From positions 312,934,206-312,998,205 of the forward strand of contig OY728119.1 in assembly GCA_963277665.1 (NCBI GenBank): a stretch of DNA of 64,000 bases. The letters are read 5' to 3'. A model generated the notes under the pieces. It saw nothing but the letters and a program-made list of their open reading frames with translations, had not been told where the DNA came from and searched no databases. Made by a program: the position numbers and the translations under genes. Of the stretch, positions 12,422 through 24,014 are shown one piece after another (positions within the stretch are counted from its first letter, which is position 1; each line of letters begins with the position of its first letter). The stretch comes from Viscum album. Lineage: Eukaryota > Streptophyta > Magnoliopsida > Santalales > Viscaceae.

Positions 12422-14007
12422 TGATAGAGATAATATTTCCAATATTTTTAATGTCTATTTAAATGATTTAAACCTCACAAATTTAACAATTTGATCTTAT
12501 TCGTAACAATTTTGGATTTATAGTGTGTTTTGGGATAAAAAGTTTAAATTTCATAATTCTGGATTTTTAACAGATTTTTATCACAGGGGTATTTTGGTCA
12601 TTTCTTATAAAATATATTTCCAAATTTTGTGATTCGAATTTTTTTTGAACCCTTATTTTATTTCCTTCAACTGTGTCTTCAGTACCAGGGGTTGAATCGA
12701 TATTAATGGTGCCCAAAAAAATCAATGAAGTTGACAATATTTCCGGGCGGACTGCATTGACTCCACCATAGTAATGGAAGCAAATTTCGGCCTACACTAC
12801 TCCAAATGATGCGATTCTACCTGGATATGACAGAGGACTCCAAGGCGCGTCTCCTCAATAAATTTCAAGCCGTTTGGAATCCTTTATAATGGTCATTTAG
12901 TGATATATTTGTGAAGGAAGCTTCCAGGAAGCTTCATCCAGAGAAATCTATTTTCAATAGAAAAACCATAAATACTTCAATAAGAGTCCAATTAATCATA
13001 AATGTTGAGGGTGGACGGACAAGACATTGATGAACAATATTGATGAAGAGGTCAACGTGTGAATCGGCCATTTAATGGGTCTAAAACGTGACAACCTGGT
13101 GAAGATAAAATCTGCCTACAAAAGGAGGGGAGCTCCTACCTCTCAAGATATTCTATTTTTCACCACACCATCCGTCACAAAAGGGAGTTGGCTTGAGAAA
13201 GTGATGGGGAAATTGGAGATTTTGATCCTTAAGAATATGAAATTCTTTGAATATTCAATATAAAAGATGAAGGCTTCTCATGTGATGGAAGGCTAAGCGG
13301 CAAGTGGTTGCGGACGACGACACCCGACAGACACTCTCTTCCGAGTTTGGATTTTAATGTGTAATCTCTTTTTTTGAATTTCTCTTGAACCTATATTTTT
13401 GAATGAATCTGGTTGTTTTCTTTTTTAAATATATTTTCAACAAATTTGATTTGACCATTGTTCCATCTATAAAGTAGAACAATTGACTTCGCTATTTAAA
13501 ATTCTTTGGTGAGGTTTTGTCATTGAGAATAGCGAATTCAATTAGGTTCAATTACTTGGAGGTATTTAAGTAATTGAATCACTTCTATACTCGGGACAAC
13601 AATCATATTGAAGTCTTAAATATGGTGTCTTTTCAAATTTGAGTGTAAACCTGGGGGTCCTTGGGGGTACATTTAGGAATTTAAAATAAGAGATATTTTT
13701 TTATATACAAGGAAGAGGGGAGTGTCCGAGAGGGTGAAGCTTGTCTGCGACTGCTATTTTTATTCTTGATTTCAAACCCACATTATCTTTCCTTTAAAAT
13801 TATTTATGTTTAGAATTTAATTAAAATTTTATTTTAAAATTTTTAATCAAACCCCCATTTTCATTTCATTAAAAACAAACAAAACAACAAAAGTGACAGT
13901 TTTACAACTCGAACTACAACCTCCTCGAGAGACAACCCTGTGGTCACCACTGTGCTACATAAAAAGGGAAAATATTGATTGAGGGTTTCACGAAAAAAAC
14001 GCTCACA
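12422..14007 (+). repeat. Athila LTR2 (shared by copies 2 and 3)
   Basis: This 1586-bp LTR begins TGATAGAGATAATA after a polypurine tract and ends CGCTCACA before the PBS at 14013. Its TATA box is altered to TACAAAAG (13117-13124), so the promoter of copy 3 is probably weakened. Confidence 0.92.
13117..13124 (+). promoter_or_regulatory. Mutated TATA box of LTR2
   Basis: TACAAAAG replaces the TATAAAAG found at the same position in LTR1 and LTR3. The flanking bases are otherwise conserved. Confidence 0.55.
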
Positions 14008-14012
14008 TCAAC

Positions 14013-14030
14013 TGGCGCCGTTGCCGGGGA
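14013..14030 (+). other. Primer-binding site of copy 3 (tRNA-Asp type)
   Basis: TGGCGCCGTTGCCGGGGA starts five bases after the LTR2 end. It is the PBS usual for Athila-type elements, complementary to the 3' end of tRNA-Asp. Confidence 0.85.
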
Positions 14031-14094
14031 GGTTTCTAGAGTTGATTTTATTTTAGTTATATATATATATATATATATTTTTCCTTTCTCTTGC

Positions 14095-17000
14095 ATGACC
14101 CGAAATTATGAACCGAATTTATTACCTTTAGATTCAGAAATTGATAGAACTTTTAACACTAGGGTTAGAGGTAATAATCCACAAGTTTCATGTTGTGAAT
14201 CTTCCACCAATACACCTAGGAGGGACTTAGTTGAAACTGAAATCCAAATGGATGAAAATAGAACTTTGAAAGAACTGGCTTCGTCCTATGATGAAAATCA
14301 CGAGAATCCTATTGAGTACCCTGATGCCCCTGCTGGATTTGAAATCAAGTCCGGTTTCATCCACCAGCTTCCCAAATTCAATGGGTTTCCCGGTGAAGAC
14401 CCACACAAACACCTCCAAGAATTTAGTTATTTGTGTGTCAATATGAAACCTCATGGAGTTGATGCCGATCAAATGAAGCTTAGGTCGTTTCCTTTTTCCC
14501 TAGATGGAGTTGCTAAGGAATGGTTTTTCTATTCTCACTCAACCTTGATTAGAAATTGGAATGAATTAAAAAATATTTTCCTTGAAAATTTTTTCCCTGC
14601 GTCTAGAACTGCCTCTATTCGAAAGGAGATTTGTGGAATTAGGCAAAAACAAGGAGAAACGCTTCACGAATACTGGGAAAGGTTCAAACGTCTTTGTTTT
14701 AGTTGCCCCCATCACCAAATCAGTGACCAGCTTCTCATTCAATACTTTTATGAAGGATTGTGTCTCACTGATAGAAGTATGATCGATGCTGCTACAGGAG
14801 GAGCTTTAGTTGATAAGACACCAGCTGCTGCTAGGATTTTAATTGCAAACATGGCCCAGAATGCCCAACAATTTGGAACTAGAGGCCTTCTTCATGTCAA
14901 AGCTGCACACGAATTCCCTACTACTAGTCCCGAAAACAACACAATTGCAAGTCAACTATCTGATCTCACCACCATGGTAAGGTCAATAATGTTGTCTAAC
15001 ACCCCACCAACCCAACCCAAACTTGAAGCGGCTTTCCAACTACATGTCCACTGTGGGATTTGTTCTTCGAATGAACATTTTAGTGACCAATGACCGCAAA
15101 TGAAAGAGCCTCCTGAGAACTGCAATGCAGTTTTTCCTGGAAGACCATTTCATCCAAACCAGCAAAGACCATTTCAAAACAACCAAAATTTCAATCAAGG
15201 ATGGAACCACAACTCAAATGAAAGATTTCGTCAACCTGAACAACCAAGAGGATTCTTCCAAGGACAATCAAGTAATTATCAACCAAGATATTTCAATGAG
15301 CAAGCCAATGCTCATTCTGGAAGCAATTTTAAACCTACCCCTCCCACTCAAAACTCGGATAGGAACCATGAAGAAGCAATGAGGAAACAACAAGAGGAAA
15401 TGAGGGAACTAAAAGAATACACAAAACAGCAAGATAACAAAATGAATACCTTGATGACTCAAATGGGTCAACTTCCCTCTGGTATTAATTGCATAACAAA
15501 TCAAATGAGTGGTGGTTTACCCTCACAGCCACAAGTAAATCCGAGGAATAATGGGAAGGAAAATGTGAGTAAAACTGAACTTAGGAGTGGAACAAAATTG
15601 AAAAATCCTCAGATTGAGAACATCATGCCTTCTTCTGATACTGTTGATGAAAATCCTACCCTTGATAAAAATGATGAAAAATCTGAAGTTGATAGAAACT
15701 CAAAGTCAAGAGAAGAAATCTTGTTTGAAAGAACAAAGAATGATTGGAAGAGGATGTCTGGCCCTTATGTTCCTCCAAAACATACTCAGAATACCCTAGA
15801 AACATTCAAACCTCCACTGCCTTATCCAAGGTGTGAACCACCACCAAAGTCAAGTGCTGAAAAAGAATTGGATAAGGAGGTTTTGGAAACATTCAAGAAA
15901 GTCCAAGTCAATATTCCATTGCTCGATGCTATGAAACAAATTCCGAGGTACGCTAAGTTTCTGAAAGACATGTGTACCAAAAAGAGGAAGTTCAAAGGGG
16001 GAGAAAAAGTAAACTTAGGAAGGAATGTCTCATCATTGATTCAACATGCCCTTCCGGTCAAGTGTAAAGACCCTGGGACATTTTCCATTCCCTGTACCAT
16101 TGGGAAATGTGAATTCAAAGATGTGATGCTTGATCTAGGGGCCTCCATCAATGTCATGCCACATTCTGTCTACTCATCTCTTCAGGTTGGAGACTTAAAA
16201 CCCTCTGGAATTATCATTAAACTCGCAAACCGAAGTACCACCAAACCTGCTGGAGTTATAGAGGATGTTCTCGTTCAAGTGAGAGACATGATTTTTCCTA
16301 TTGACTTCTATGTTTTGGATATGGAAGATGATCGGTTCAGCGCACATGCTCCCCTCATCCTAGGGAGGCCATTTCTAAAAACGGAAAAAGCTATCATCAA
16401 TGTTCACAAGGGAACACTTTCACTGGAATTTGGAGGAGATGTTGTTCATTTCAACATTTTTCATTCAATGAAACACCCAGTTGAGGATCATTCAACTCCC
16501 CATGTAAACATGATTGATTGGTTTTACTCTGGCATGTTACCTAATTTTTTCTGTGATGAAATACCAACTGATGTGGAAGAAGAGGGATATTTGTATGATA
16601 CCGAATCAGATAAAAATGAGGATGAAATTGGAGACAATGAAGAGTCTTGGGATGTTGAGACTGGATATTTGAGGAATGATGAAGATGAATTTCTAGAAAC
16701 CATTGAATCTGTTAGTGGTATTCTAGGAGAGGTTTCCAATTTTTCACATGAAACAAGTCATGATATCATAGAAAGAGATAACTATGATGAACATGGAGCT
16801 TCACCAAACAATCAAAATTCTGAAGAGTTCCCAGTTATCAATGAAACCAACCCACCTGTGGTAGAATTGAAACCCCTTCCAGATAACCTCAAGTATGCCT
16901 TCCTAGGTCATAAGGAACAATTCCCTGTAATAATCTCAAAAGAATTGTCAGAAGTCCAGGAAAACCAATTATTGGAAGCTCTCAAGTCCCACAAGGAAGC

Positions 17001-19773
17001 CATAGGATGGACTCTCTCTAATCTAACAGGAATCAACCCCTCAGTTTTCATGCACAGAATTTTACTAGAGGAGAACACTAGACCGGTAAGACAATTTCAA
17101 AGAAGACTAAACCCAAAACTTTTGGAGGTTGTGAAGAAATAAGTCACCACCTTGTTGGCTGCTGGAATTATTTTTCCCATATCTGATAGTCAATGGGTAT
17201 GTCCAGTCCATGTTGTTCCTAAAAAAAGTGGATTTACAGTCTCAAGGAATGAATTTGGTGATCTTGTTCCCATAAGGCTTCCAAATAAATAGAGAATGTG
17301 CATTGATTACAGGAAACTCAATTTGGTTACAAGGAAAGACCACTTCCCGTTACCATTCTTTGATCAAGTCCTTGAAAGACTAGCTGGAAAAACCCACTAC
17401 TGTTTTCTGGATGGATTCTTTAGATATTTTCAGATTCACATTTTACCTGAGGATCAAGAGAAAACCACTTTCACATGCCCATTTGGAACTTTTGATTACA
17501 GAAGGATGCCCTTCGGTTTATGTAATGCCCCAGGAACTTTTCAAAGATGTATGATAAGCATCTTCTCTGAATTTTTGGAAACTTGCATGGAAGTTTTTAT
17601 GGATGACTTCACTGTGTATGGATCATCTTTTTAAAGTTGTTTGAAAATCTTGGAACGTGTCCTGAAAACCTGCATTGAAAAGAACCTTGTTCTAAATTAC
17701 GAAAAATGCCATTTTATGGTTGCTAAAGGGATCGTTCTTGGACATGTTGTGTCCCGTGATGGAATTCAAGTTGATCAATCCAAAGTTGAGGTCATTTCTT
17801 CATTACCATACCCAAAAACTGTCAGAGATGTGAGATCCTTCCTCGGGCATGCTGGATTTTATAGGAGATTCATTAAAGATTTCAGTACGATTGCACTTCC
17901 ATTGTCCAGATTATTCCAAAAAGATGTCCCATTTGTCTTTGATAAGAATTGCATAAATTCGTTTCATGATCTAAAACAAAGATTGATAACCCCTCCCATT
18001 GTTCAACCTCCTATATGGGACATTCCCTTTGAAATAATGACAGATGCATCTGATTTTTCTCTTGGGGCAGTATTGAGTCAAAGGATAGAAAAGAAATCTC
18101 ATGTGATTTCCTATGCCTCCCGAACTCTTGATCAAGCCCAATAAAACTACACAAAAACTGAGAAAGAACTGCTGGCTGTTGTCTTTTCTCTAGAAAAATT
18201 TAGAAGTTATCTACTGGGCTCCAAGGTGATTGTTTTTACTGATCATTCTGCAATCAGATTCTTGATGAAGAAACATGATGCAAAACCAAGACTTCTGAGA
18301 TGTATTTTGCTTTTACAGAAGTTTGATGTTGAAATAAAAGATAAGAAAGGATGTGAGAACCTTGTTTCTGATCATTTGAGCAGGATAGCATCTATTGGGA
18401 ATAGGAAATTTCAGTTGTTTTCCCCAATTAAGGAAACCTTTCCAGATGAGGATTTATTTGCTGCTCAATGTGAAATACCATGGTTTGATAATCTTGTAAA
18501 CTATTTGTCTTCTGATGAACACCCCCATTGGTTTTCCAAAAATCAAATTGATAAACTTCGGAGCGATTCAAAGAAATACATTTAGGATGATCCTTATTTA
18601 TGGCACATTGGTAGTGATCAAATGATACGAAGATGCATTCCGAACTCTAAATTTCAATCCATCCTAAATTTCTGCCACACATTAAACTGTGGAGGACACT
18701 TTGGACCACAAAGAACAGCAAGAAAAGTTCTTGATTCTGGATTGTATTGGCCCACCATTTTTAGAGATGCTTTTGAATTCTGCAAAACCTGTAAAAATTG
18801 TAAATTCCAAGGAAACATTTCCAAGCGGAATGAGATGCCACATAACCCACTTTTGTTTTGTGATGTTTTTGATGAATGGGGAATGGATTTCATGGGGCCT
18901 TTTCCTAATTCATTTGGATATATCTACATCTTGTTGGCTGTTGATTATGTTTCCAAGTGGGTAGAGGCTATCCCCACCCGAACTGATGATGCATAGATTG
19001 TGTCTAAATTTTTGAAAGGAAATTTGTTTTCAAGGTTTGGATTTCCAAAGTTTCTAATTACAAATCAAGGTACCCATTTTTGTAATAGGACTTTGGAATC
19101 ACTTTTGAAGAAATATGGTGTTAATCATAGGGTCTCTACACCCTATCATCCTCAAACAAATGGAATGGCTGAGTTTTCTAATAGGGAGATCAAACAAATC
19201 CTAGAAAAAACAGTGAACCAAAATAGAAAGGATTGGAGTTTGAGACTTGATGATGCTCTTTGGGCCCATAGAACTGCTTTCAAAACCCCCATTGGAATTT
19301 CACCATTTAGATTGGTCTATGGAAAGGCTTGTCATCTAACAGTTGAGTTAGAACACAAATCCTTTTGGGCTGTAAAAACATGTAACATGAACCTCTATTC
19401 TGCTGGGAAAGAAAGAAAATATTGTTTGCAGGAGTTGGAGGAGATTAGAAATAATGCATACGAAAGCTCCAGGTTATACAAAGAGAGAAGCAAAGCCTTT
19501 CATGATGGGAGGATTCTCAACAAAAACATAAAGGAGGGAGACAAAGTTCTGCTATTTGATGCCAGATTGAAACTCTTCCCAGGTAAATTTCGTTCCAAAT
19601 GTCCTGGCCCATTCATTGTTACTCATGTTTTTCCTTTTGGTGCAATACAGATTAAAGATCCAGACAAAGAGACATCATTCACTGTCAATGGGCATCGGTT
19701 GAAGCTATTTCGAGAAAATTTTCATGATCCTCCAGGGGAGGAAATTCAACTTCATGACACAGAATATAATTGA
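14095..19773 (+). pseudogene. gag-pol: gag-pol copy 3, one frame with seven premature stops and no frameshift
   Basis: ATG 14095 (MTRNYEPNLL) was chosen because upstream codons lie in the LTR and PBS. The frame runs 1892 codons to TGA 19771-19773. Gag homology covers about residues 95-230. A CX2CX4HX4C zinc knuckle starts near 319, but its last Cys codon (residue 333) is TGA. Protease DLGAS is at 680-684 with LILGRPFL near 754. RT CIDYRKLN is near 1069, with FMDD at 1168-1171. RNase H TDASDF has Asp 1317. Integrase Asp is 1598 and Glu 1693; the second catalytic residue is Asn 1657 where copies 1 and 2 have Asp. Stops are at 15091, 17140, 17290, 17632, 18142, 18583 and 18994. It is the best-preserved reading frame of the array but is not functional. 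Confidence 0.93.
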
Positions 19774-21323
19774 TTCCAGGTTGTGTCTTTCCTTATCATT
19801 TATTTTTTCTTTGTCTTTAATTTCCTGAATTTCATGCTAAAAAAAACTACACAATGAGGACATTGCATAGTATAAGTGTGGGGGGACACAATGCTGGGTA
19901 GAGTAGATTTTTTTTTACGAAATTTTTTTTTGAAATTTTTTGTTGTCAAAATTTCTTTCCATTTTTTTTATTTCTTCGTGTTTCTTTTTCAAAAAAAGGG
20001 GGTTTTGGAATTTCTTGAATTTCATTTGAAACTCATGCCATGGAGTGAACCAACTTATCCTTTGAAACTAAAGATAAATTAATGCTGGATACGACATTGT
20101 TTTAAGTTCACAAATTTGGAAAATTCTTAAAATGACCACTAATTTTTAAATATCATGGCACATATCACTGTCATTGTGATTGAAATTCTCATTCCTGTGA
20201 GGCCTCTGGACCCATTTTTACATCTTCTTCACATTTACCTCTTTCTTGAGAGAACCAATTCGTGTTTGTTTAAACCATAACTTGATTTATTTCTATCAAA
20301 ACTTGAGGGCTGAGATACGTGTGATTAAAATGATTGAGGCATTTGTTTGAATATTGGAGCCTCATTTTCATGATTATCCTTTTTATTTTGGCCTTCCTTG
20401 AACATTTTATCCTTCGTGAGACCGTAGTAGCCATGTATAGCCTATTAGGTTAGCCACATTACAAGCCAAATTTCCCTTTCCAACCTACTCTGGAAGTATA
20501 AATGCATGATCTAGTTGAACTTAAGTGTGAAGGGGAAGATGACTCATGATGTTCTACCTCATTTGGTGTTGATTTGGGAGAACATTTAAACATTGAAGGC
20601 GTATTTGTGATGCTGGAATATATTTTTCTGGGAGCTGTTCCAATCTGGAGCTCTCAAATGAAATGGAGCTGTGCCTATCTGGAACTCTCAAATGAAATGG
20701 AGTTGTGCCTATCTGAAGCTCGCAATGGAAATAAGTTGTGCCTATCTGGAGCTTTAACAAAAATTAATACTTTCTGCTGAAATATTTTAGGAATGGGGTG
20801 GAAAACAGAAGATCAGAGCTGATTATTTTAAGAGAATATGGAGGAGACCATACTTGAGTAAAAATTAGAATCATGCATTTCTAATTCAAAAAGAGCCAAA
20901 CCCTCCTTATTCAGCCACAAAATTTTTCACATTTGAATCCTACCAACCCCAAGCCATAGAAAAACCATGTAAAGTCCTCATGATAATCACATGTTCTTGG
21001 TTCACATCGGGTGGAGATGTAGAAATTTATCAAGCCTATGGTAATTCTTGCATGAGTTGGATGAGAAAAGGCTTGTTGCAAATCTATATTTTGTGATGAG
21101 AGAAAAATGAATATGAGGTAAGTGTGTTGCGTCCATGAGAAGACAAAATAAGTGTAAATGGATTGAATGATTTGAATTTAGAATTTTAAATATTTTTCTT
21201 TAATGAGGCATGATATCTTTTTAATTCATTGTGGTAAATTTGTAAACCCCATTAGTATGTGTTTTATTTTTCTTTATACCGTGCTCACTTGTCCAGGAGT
21301 CCAAGAGCCAAGTGTGGGGGAAT
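19774..21323 (+). other. Non-coding 3' internal region of copy 3
   Basis: The layout matches the other copies: internal polypurine-like tract (19874-19886), 34-bp minisatellite (20629-20754) and terminal polypurine tract (21310-21323). No env-like ORF is seen. Confidence 0.8.
20629..20754 (+). repeat. 34-bp minisatellite (copy 3)
   Basis: About four units with the TATCTGGAGCT core, individually diverged from the copy 1 and copy 2 arrays by point changes. Confidence 0.85.
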
Positions 21324-22910
21324 TGATAGAGATAATATTTCCAATATTTTTAATGACTATTTAAATGATTTAAACCTCACAAATTTAACAATTTGATCTT
21401 ATTTGTAACAATTTTGGATTTATAGTGTGTTTTGGGATAAAAAGTTTAAATTTCATAATTCTGGATTTTTAACAGATTTTTATCACAGGGGTATTTTGGT
21501 CATTTATTATAAAATATATTTCCAAATTTTGTGATTCGAATTTTTTTTGAACCCTTATTTTATTTCCTTAAACTTTGTCTTCAGGACCAGGGGTTGAATC
21601 GATATTAATGGTGCCGAAAAAAATCAATGAAATTGACAATTTTTTCCGGGCGGACTGCATTGACTCCACCATAGTAATGGAAGCAAATTTCGGCCTACAC
21701 TACTCCAAATGATTCGATTCTACCTGTCTATGACAGAGGACTCCAAGGAGCGTCTCCTAAATAAATTTCAAGCCGTTTCGAATCCTTTATGATGGCCGTT
21801 TAGTGATAGATTTTTGAAGGAAGCTTCCAAGAAGCTTCATCCAGAGAAATCTATTTTCAAAAGAAAACCCATAAATACTTCAATACGCGTCCAATTAATC
21901 TGAAATTCTGAGGGTGGACGGCCAAGACATTGATGAACAATATTGATGAAGAGGTCAAAGCGTGAATCGGCCATTTAGTGGGTCTAAAACGCGACAACCT
22001 GGTGAAGATAAAATCTGCCTATAAAAGGAGGGGAGCTCCTACCTCTCAAGATATTCTATTTTTCACCACACCATCCGTCACAAAAGGGAGTTGGCATGAT
22101 AAATTGATGGGGAAAGTGGAGATTTGGAACCTTAAGAAGATGACATTCTTTTAATATTCAATAGAAAAGATGAAGGCTTCTCAAGTGATGGAAGGCTAAG
22201 CGGAAAGTGGTTGCGGACGGCGACACCCGACGAACACTCTCTTCCGAGTTTGGATTTTAATGTGTAATATCTTTTTTTGAATTTCTCTTGAACCTATATT
22301 TTTGAATGAAACTGGTTGTTTTCTTTCTTAAATATATTTTCAACAAATTTTATTTGACCATTGTTCCATTTATAAAGTAGAACAATTGACTTCGCTATTT
22401 AAAATTCTTTGGTGAGGTTTTGTCATTGAGCATAGAGAATTCAATTAGGTTCAATTACTTGGAGGTATTTAAGTAATTGAATCACTTCTATAGGCGGGAC
22501 AACAATCATATTGAAGTCTTAAATATGGTGTATTTTCAAATTTGAGTGTAAACCTGGGGGTCCTTGGGGGTACATTTAGAAATTTAAAATAAGAGATATT
22601 TTTTTATATACAAGGAAGAGGGGAGTGTCCGAGAGGGTGAAGCTTGTCTGCAACTGCTATTTTTATTCATGATTTAAAACCCACATTATCTTTCCATTAA
22701 AATTATTTAAGTTTAGAATTTAATTAAAATTTTATTTTCAAATTTTTAATCAAACCCCCATTTTCATTTCATTAAAAACAAACAAAACAACAAAAGTGAC
22801 AGTTTTACAACTCGAACTGCAACCTCCTCGAGAGACAACCCTGTGGTCACCACTGTGCTACATAAAAAGGGAAAATATTGATTGAGGGTTTCACGACAAA
22901 AACGCTCACA
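21324..22910 (+). repeat. Athila LTR3 (3' terminal LTR of the array)
   Basis: This 1587-bp LTR begins TGATAGAGATAATA and ends CGCTCACA. No PBS follows; the sequence changes abruptly to GC-rich element B DNA at 22911, so this is the true right end of the insertion. Its TATAAAAG box is at 22020-22027. Confidence 0.92.
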
Positions 22911-23743
22911 TAAGTGCCCCACACTACTGAGCCAGTGTCCTGAGGTCGTCTGCCTGAGGGTCTGGTCTGCCTGGACCCCTGAGTCATCCGTCGAATGCCT
23001 GCTGCAGAAGACTCTGCCATGTGCCGCCCTGCGGTGGGTCGCGGCGCTGGTGTAGTCTAAGCAAGAAAGCTCTCGATCAAAAGGGCCCGCTCCAGTACTC
23101 TCTTCAGAGTCGGTATGCTGAGGGAGATCAGCGATGCCCTGATCTCGTGTCTCAAACCCTGCTCAAAGGTCCGGGCCCGAAAGAATGGGTCCCGTACCAT
23201 GTCAGTCGAGTAGCGCGAGAGATCGGTAAATCTCGCCGAGTACTAAGCGACCGTCATGCTGCCCTACCGTAGCTGAAGAAGCTCCTGAATATGCACTGCA
23301 TGGAGGGTGGCTGGGACGAACTCCGAGCGGAAGAGTCTCTCGAAGTCCGTCCAAAGTAGAGATGCCTCATCGTGCACTTGGAGCATCAAGCTCCACCATC
23401 GGCCCGCTGCTGCGTGCAGTAGGCTCGCAGCGAGGATCACCATGAGGTGTGCTGGTGTCCTCACTAGCCTGAAAACTTGTAAGACTGCCTCCAGCCAGTC
23501 CTCGGCTGCCTGGGGGTCTGTCTCCCCACGAAACCTGGGCAGTCGCTGGCGCTGAAACTCATGCAGTACGCTGAGGCGACGTGCATCGTCAGCGGCTGGT
23601 GCTGGAAGTATCGGGGGCTCGGCGGGTAAAGCTACCGACGGTGCCACTGCTGACAAAGGGCCCTGCACTGAGGCCTCGTCACTCGGTGGGCTGTCGTCAC
23701 GCTCGACTCTCGGAACCCTAGCTGGCTGCCATCATGGGGCCAT
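22911..23743 (-). pseudogene. gag: gag of element B, truncated by the Athila insertion
   Basis: The start is taken as ATG at 23743-23741 (MAP, then TGA). The same frame then continues without indel to the array boundary. It contains a retrotransposon gag domain: LPRFRGETDPQAAEDWLEAV near 23550, WWSLMLQV near 23400, and FTDLSRY and RVLERAL further on. In-frame stops are at 23734-23732 (after MAP), 23266-23264, near 23245 and near 23056. Family knowledge says gag forms the virus-like particle and normally ends with a CCHC knuckle, which here would lie on the far side of the Athila array. The stop types fit ordinary C-to-T decay better than those of the Athila copies do. Confidence 0.82.
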
Positions 23744-24002
23744 CCTGAATAGGAAACAGGTGCGCCATGGTCAGAACAGTTTACCTGGTGAGCTGTTACA
23801 AAGTAATCACAAAGAAAACTTGAAACACACACGCAATCAATGTTTTTGTGCATTATGTCGGAAATCAGAAGTCAGGGTCCTGGTGTACGGATACGTCGGC
23901 CGCCGCACCAGCACTGGACTCCCTGGACTGACAACCACACCCAATACGCTAAACACTATTTCTTCACATAGAAAAGATCAGAGTTCGTGGTAGAATCGAA
24001 CT
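23744..24002 (-). other. 5' leader of element B
   Basis: About 260 bp separate the PBS from the gag ATG on the minus strand. I see no additional coding frame here. Confidence 0.6.
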
Positions 24003-24014
24003 CCTCTGATACCA
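24003..24014 (-). other. Primer-binding site of element B (tRNA-Met type)
   Basis: The minus strand reads TGGTATCAGAGG three bases after the LTR end (GTCGTGACA). This is the initiator-Met tRNA site common in plant chromoviruses. Confidence 0.75.

Larger units (their letters stand above)
1..22910 (+). mobile_element. Tandem array of Athila-like Ty3/gypsy LTR retrotransposons (two complete units plus one partial, three LTRs)
   Basis: Three LTRs of 1586-1587 bp (3525-5111, 12422-14007, 21324-22910) alternate with internal regions of about 7.3 kb. Neighbouring units share one LTR instead of each having two, so the spacing is constant at about 8.9 kb. The LTRs begin TGATA and end CTCACA. A primer-binding site follows each of the first two LTRs and a polypurine tract precedes all three. 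Lineage is inferred from the tRNA-Asp-type PBS, the gag sequence, the protease DLGAS motif and the RT FMDD motif, all typical of Athila-type elements. The right end abuts element B at 22911, and the left end lies outside the window. The 5 bases after LTR3 (TAAGT) are the expected right target-site duplication. Confidence 0.9.

Noticed and set aside
14060..14082. TA microsatellite in the copy 3 leader as a promoter
   Set aside because: It lies downstream of the LTR and PBS and is a simple length-variable repeat; copy 2 has an interrupted version.
13975..14094. Upstream in-frame extension of the copy 3 gag frame from 13975
   Set aside because: These codons run through the LTR end, PBS and a TA microsatellite. 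The conserved ATG is at 14095, matching 5198 in copy 2.
17290..17292. Programmed stop or readthrough site between protease and RT
   Set aside because: Shared by copies 2 and 3, but those copies share other clearly disabling stops. The position inside the RT lead-in and the likely TGG to TAG origin fit inherited decay.
5198..19773. Alternative genetic code explaining in-frame stops
   Set aside because: All three stop codons are affected, the sites differ between copies, and sense codons occupy the same places in sister copies.
23021..23993. Plus-strand ORFs in 23.0-24.0 kb
   Set aside because: They are antisense shadows of the minus-strand gag of element B, which has clear family similarity.
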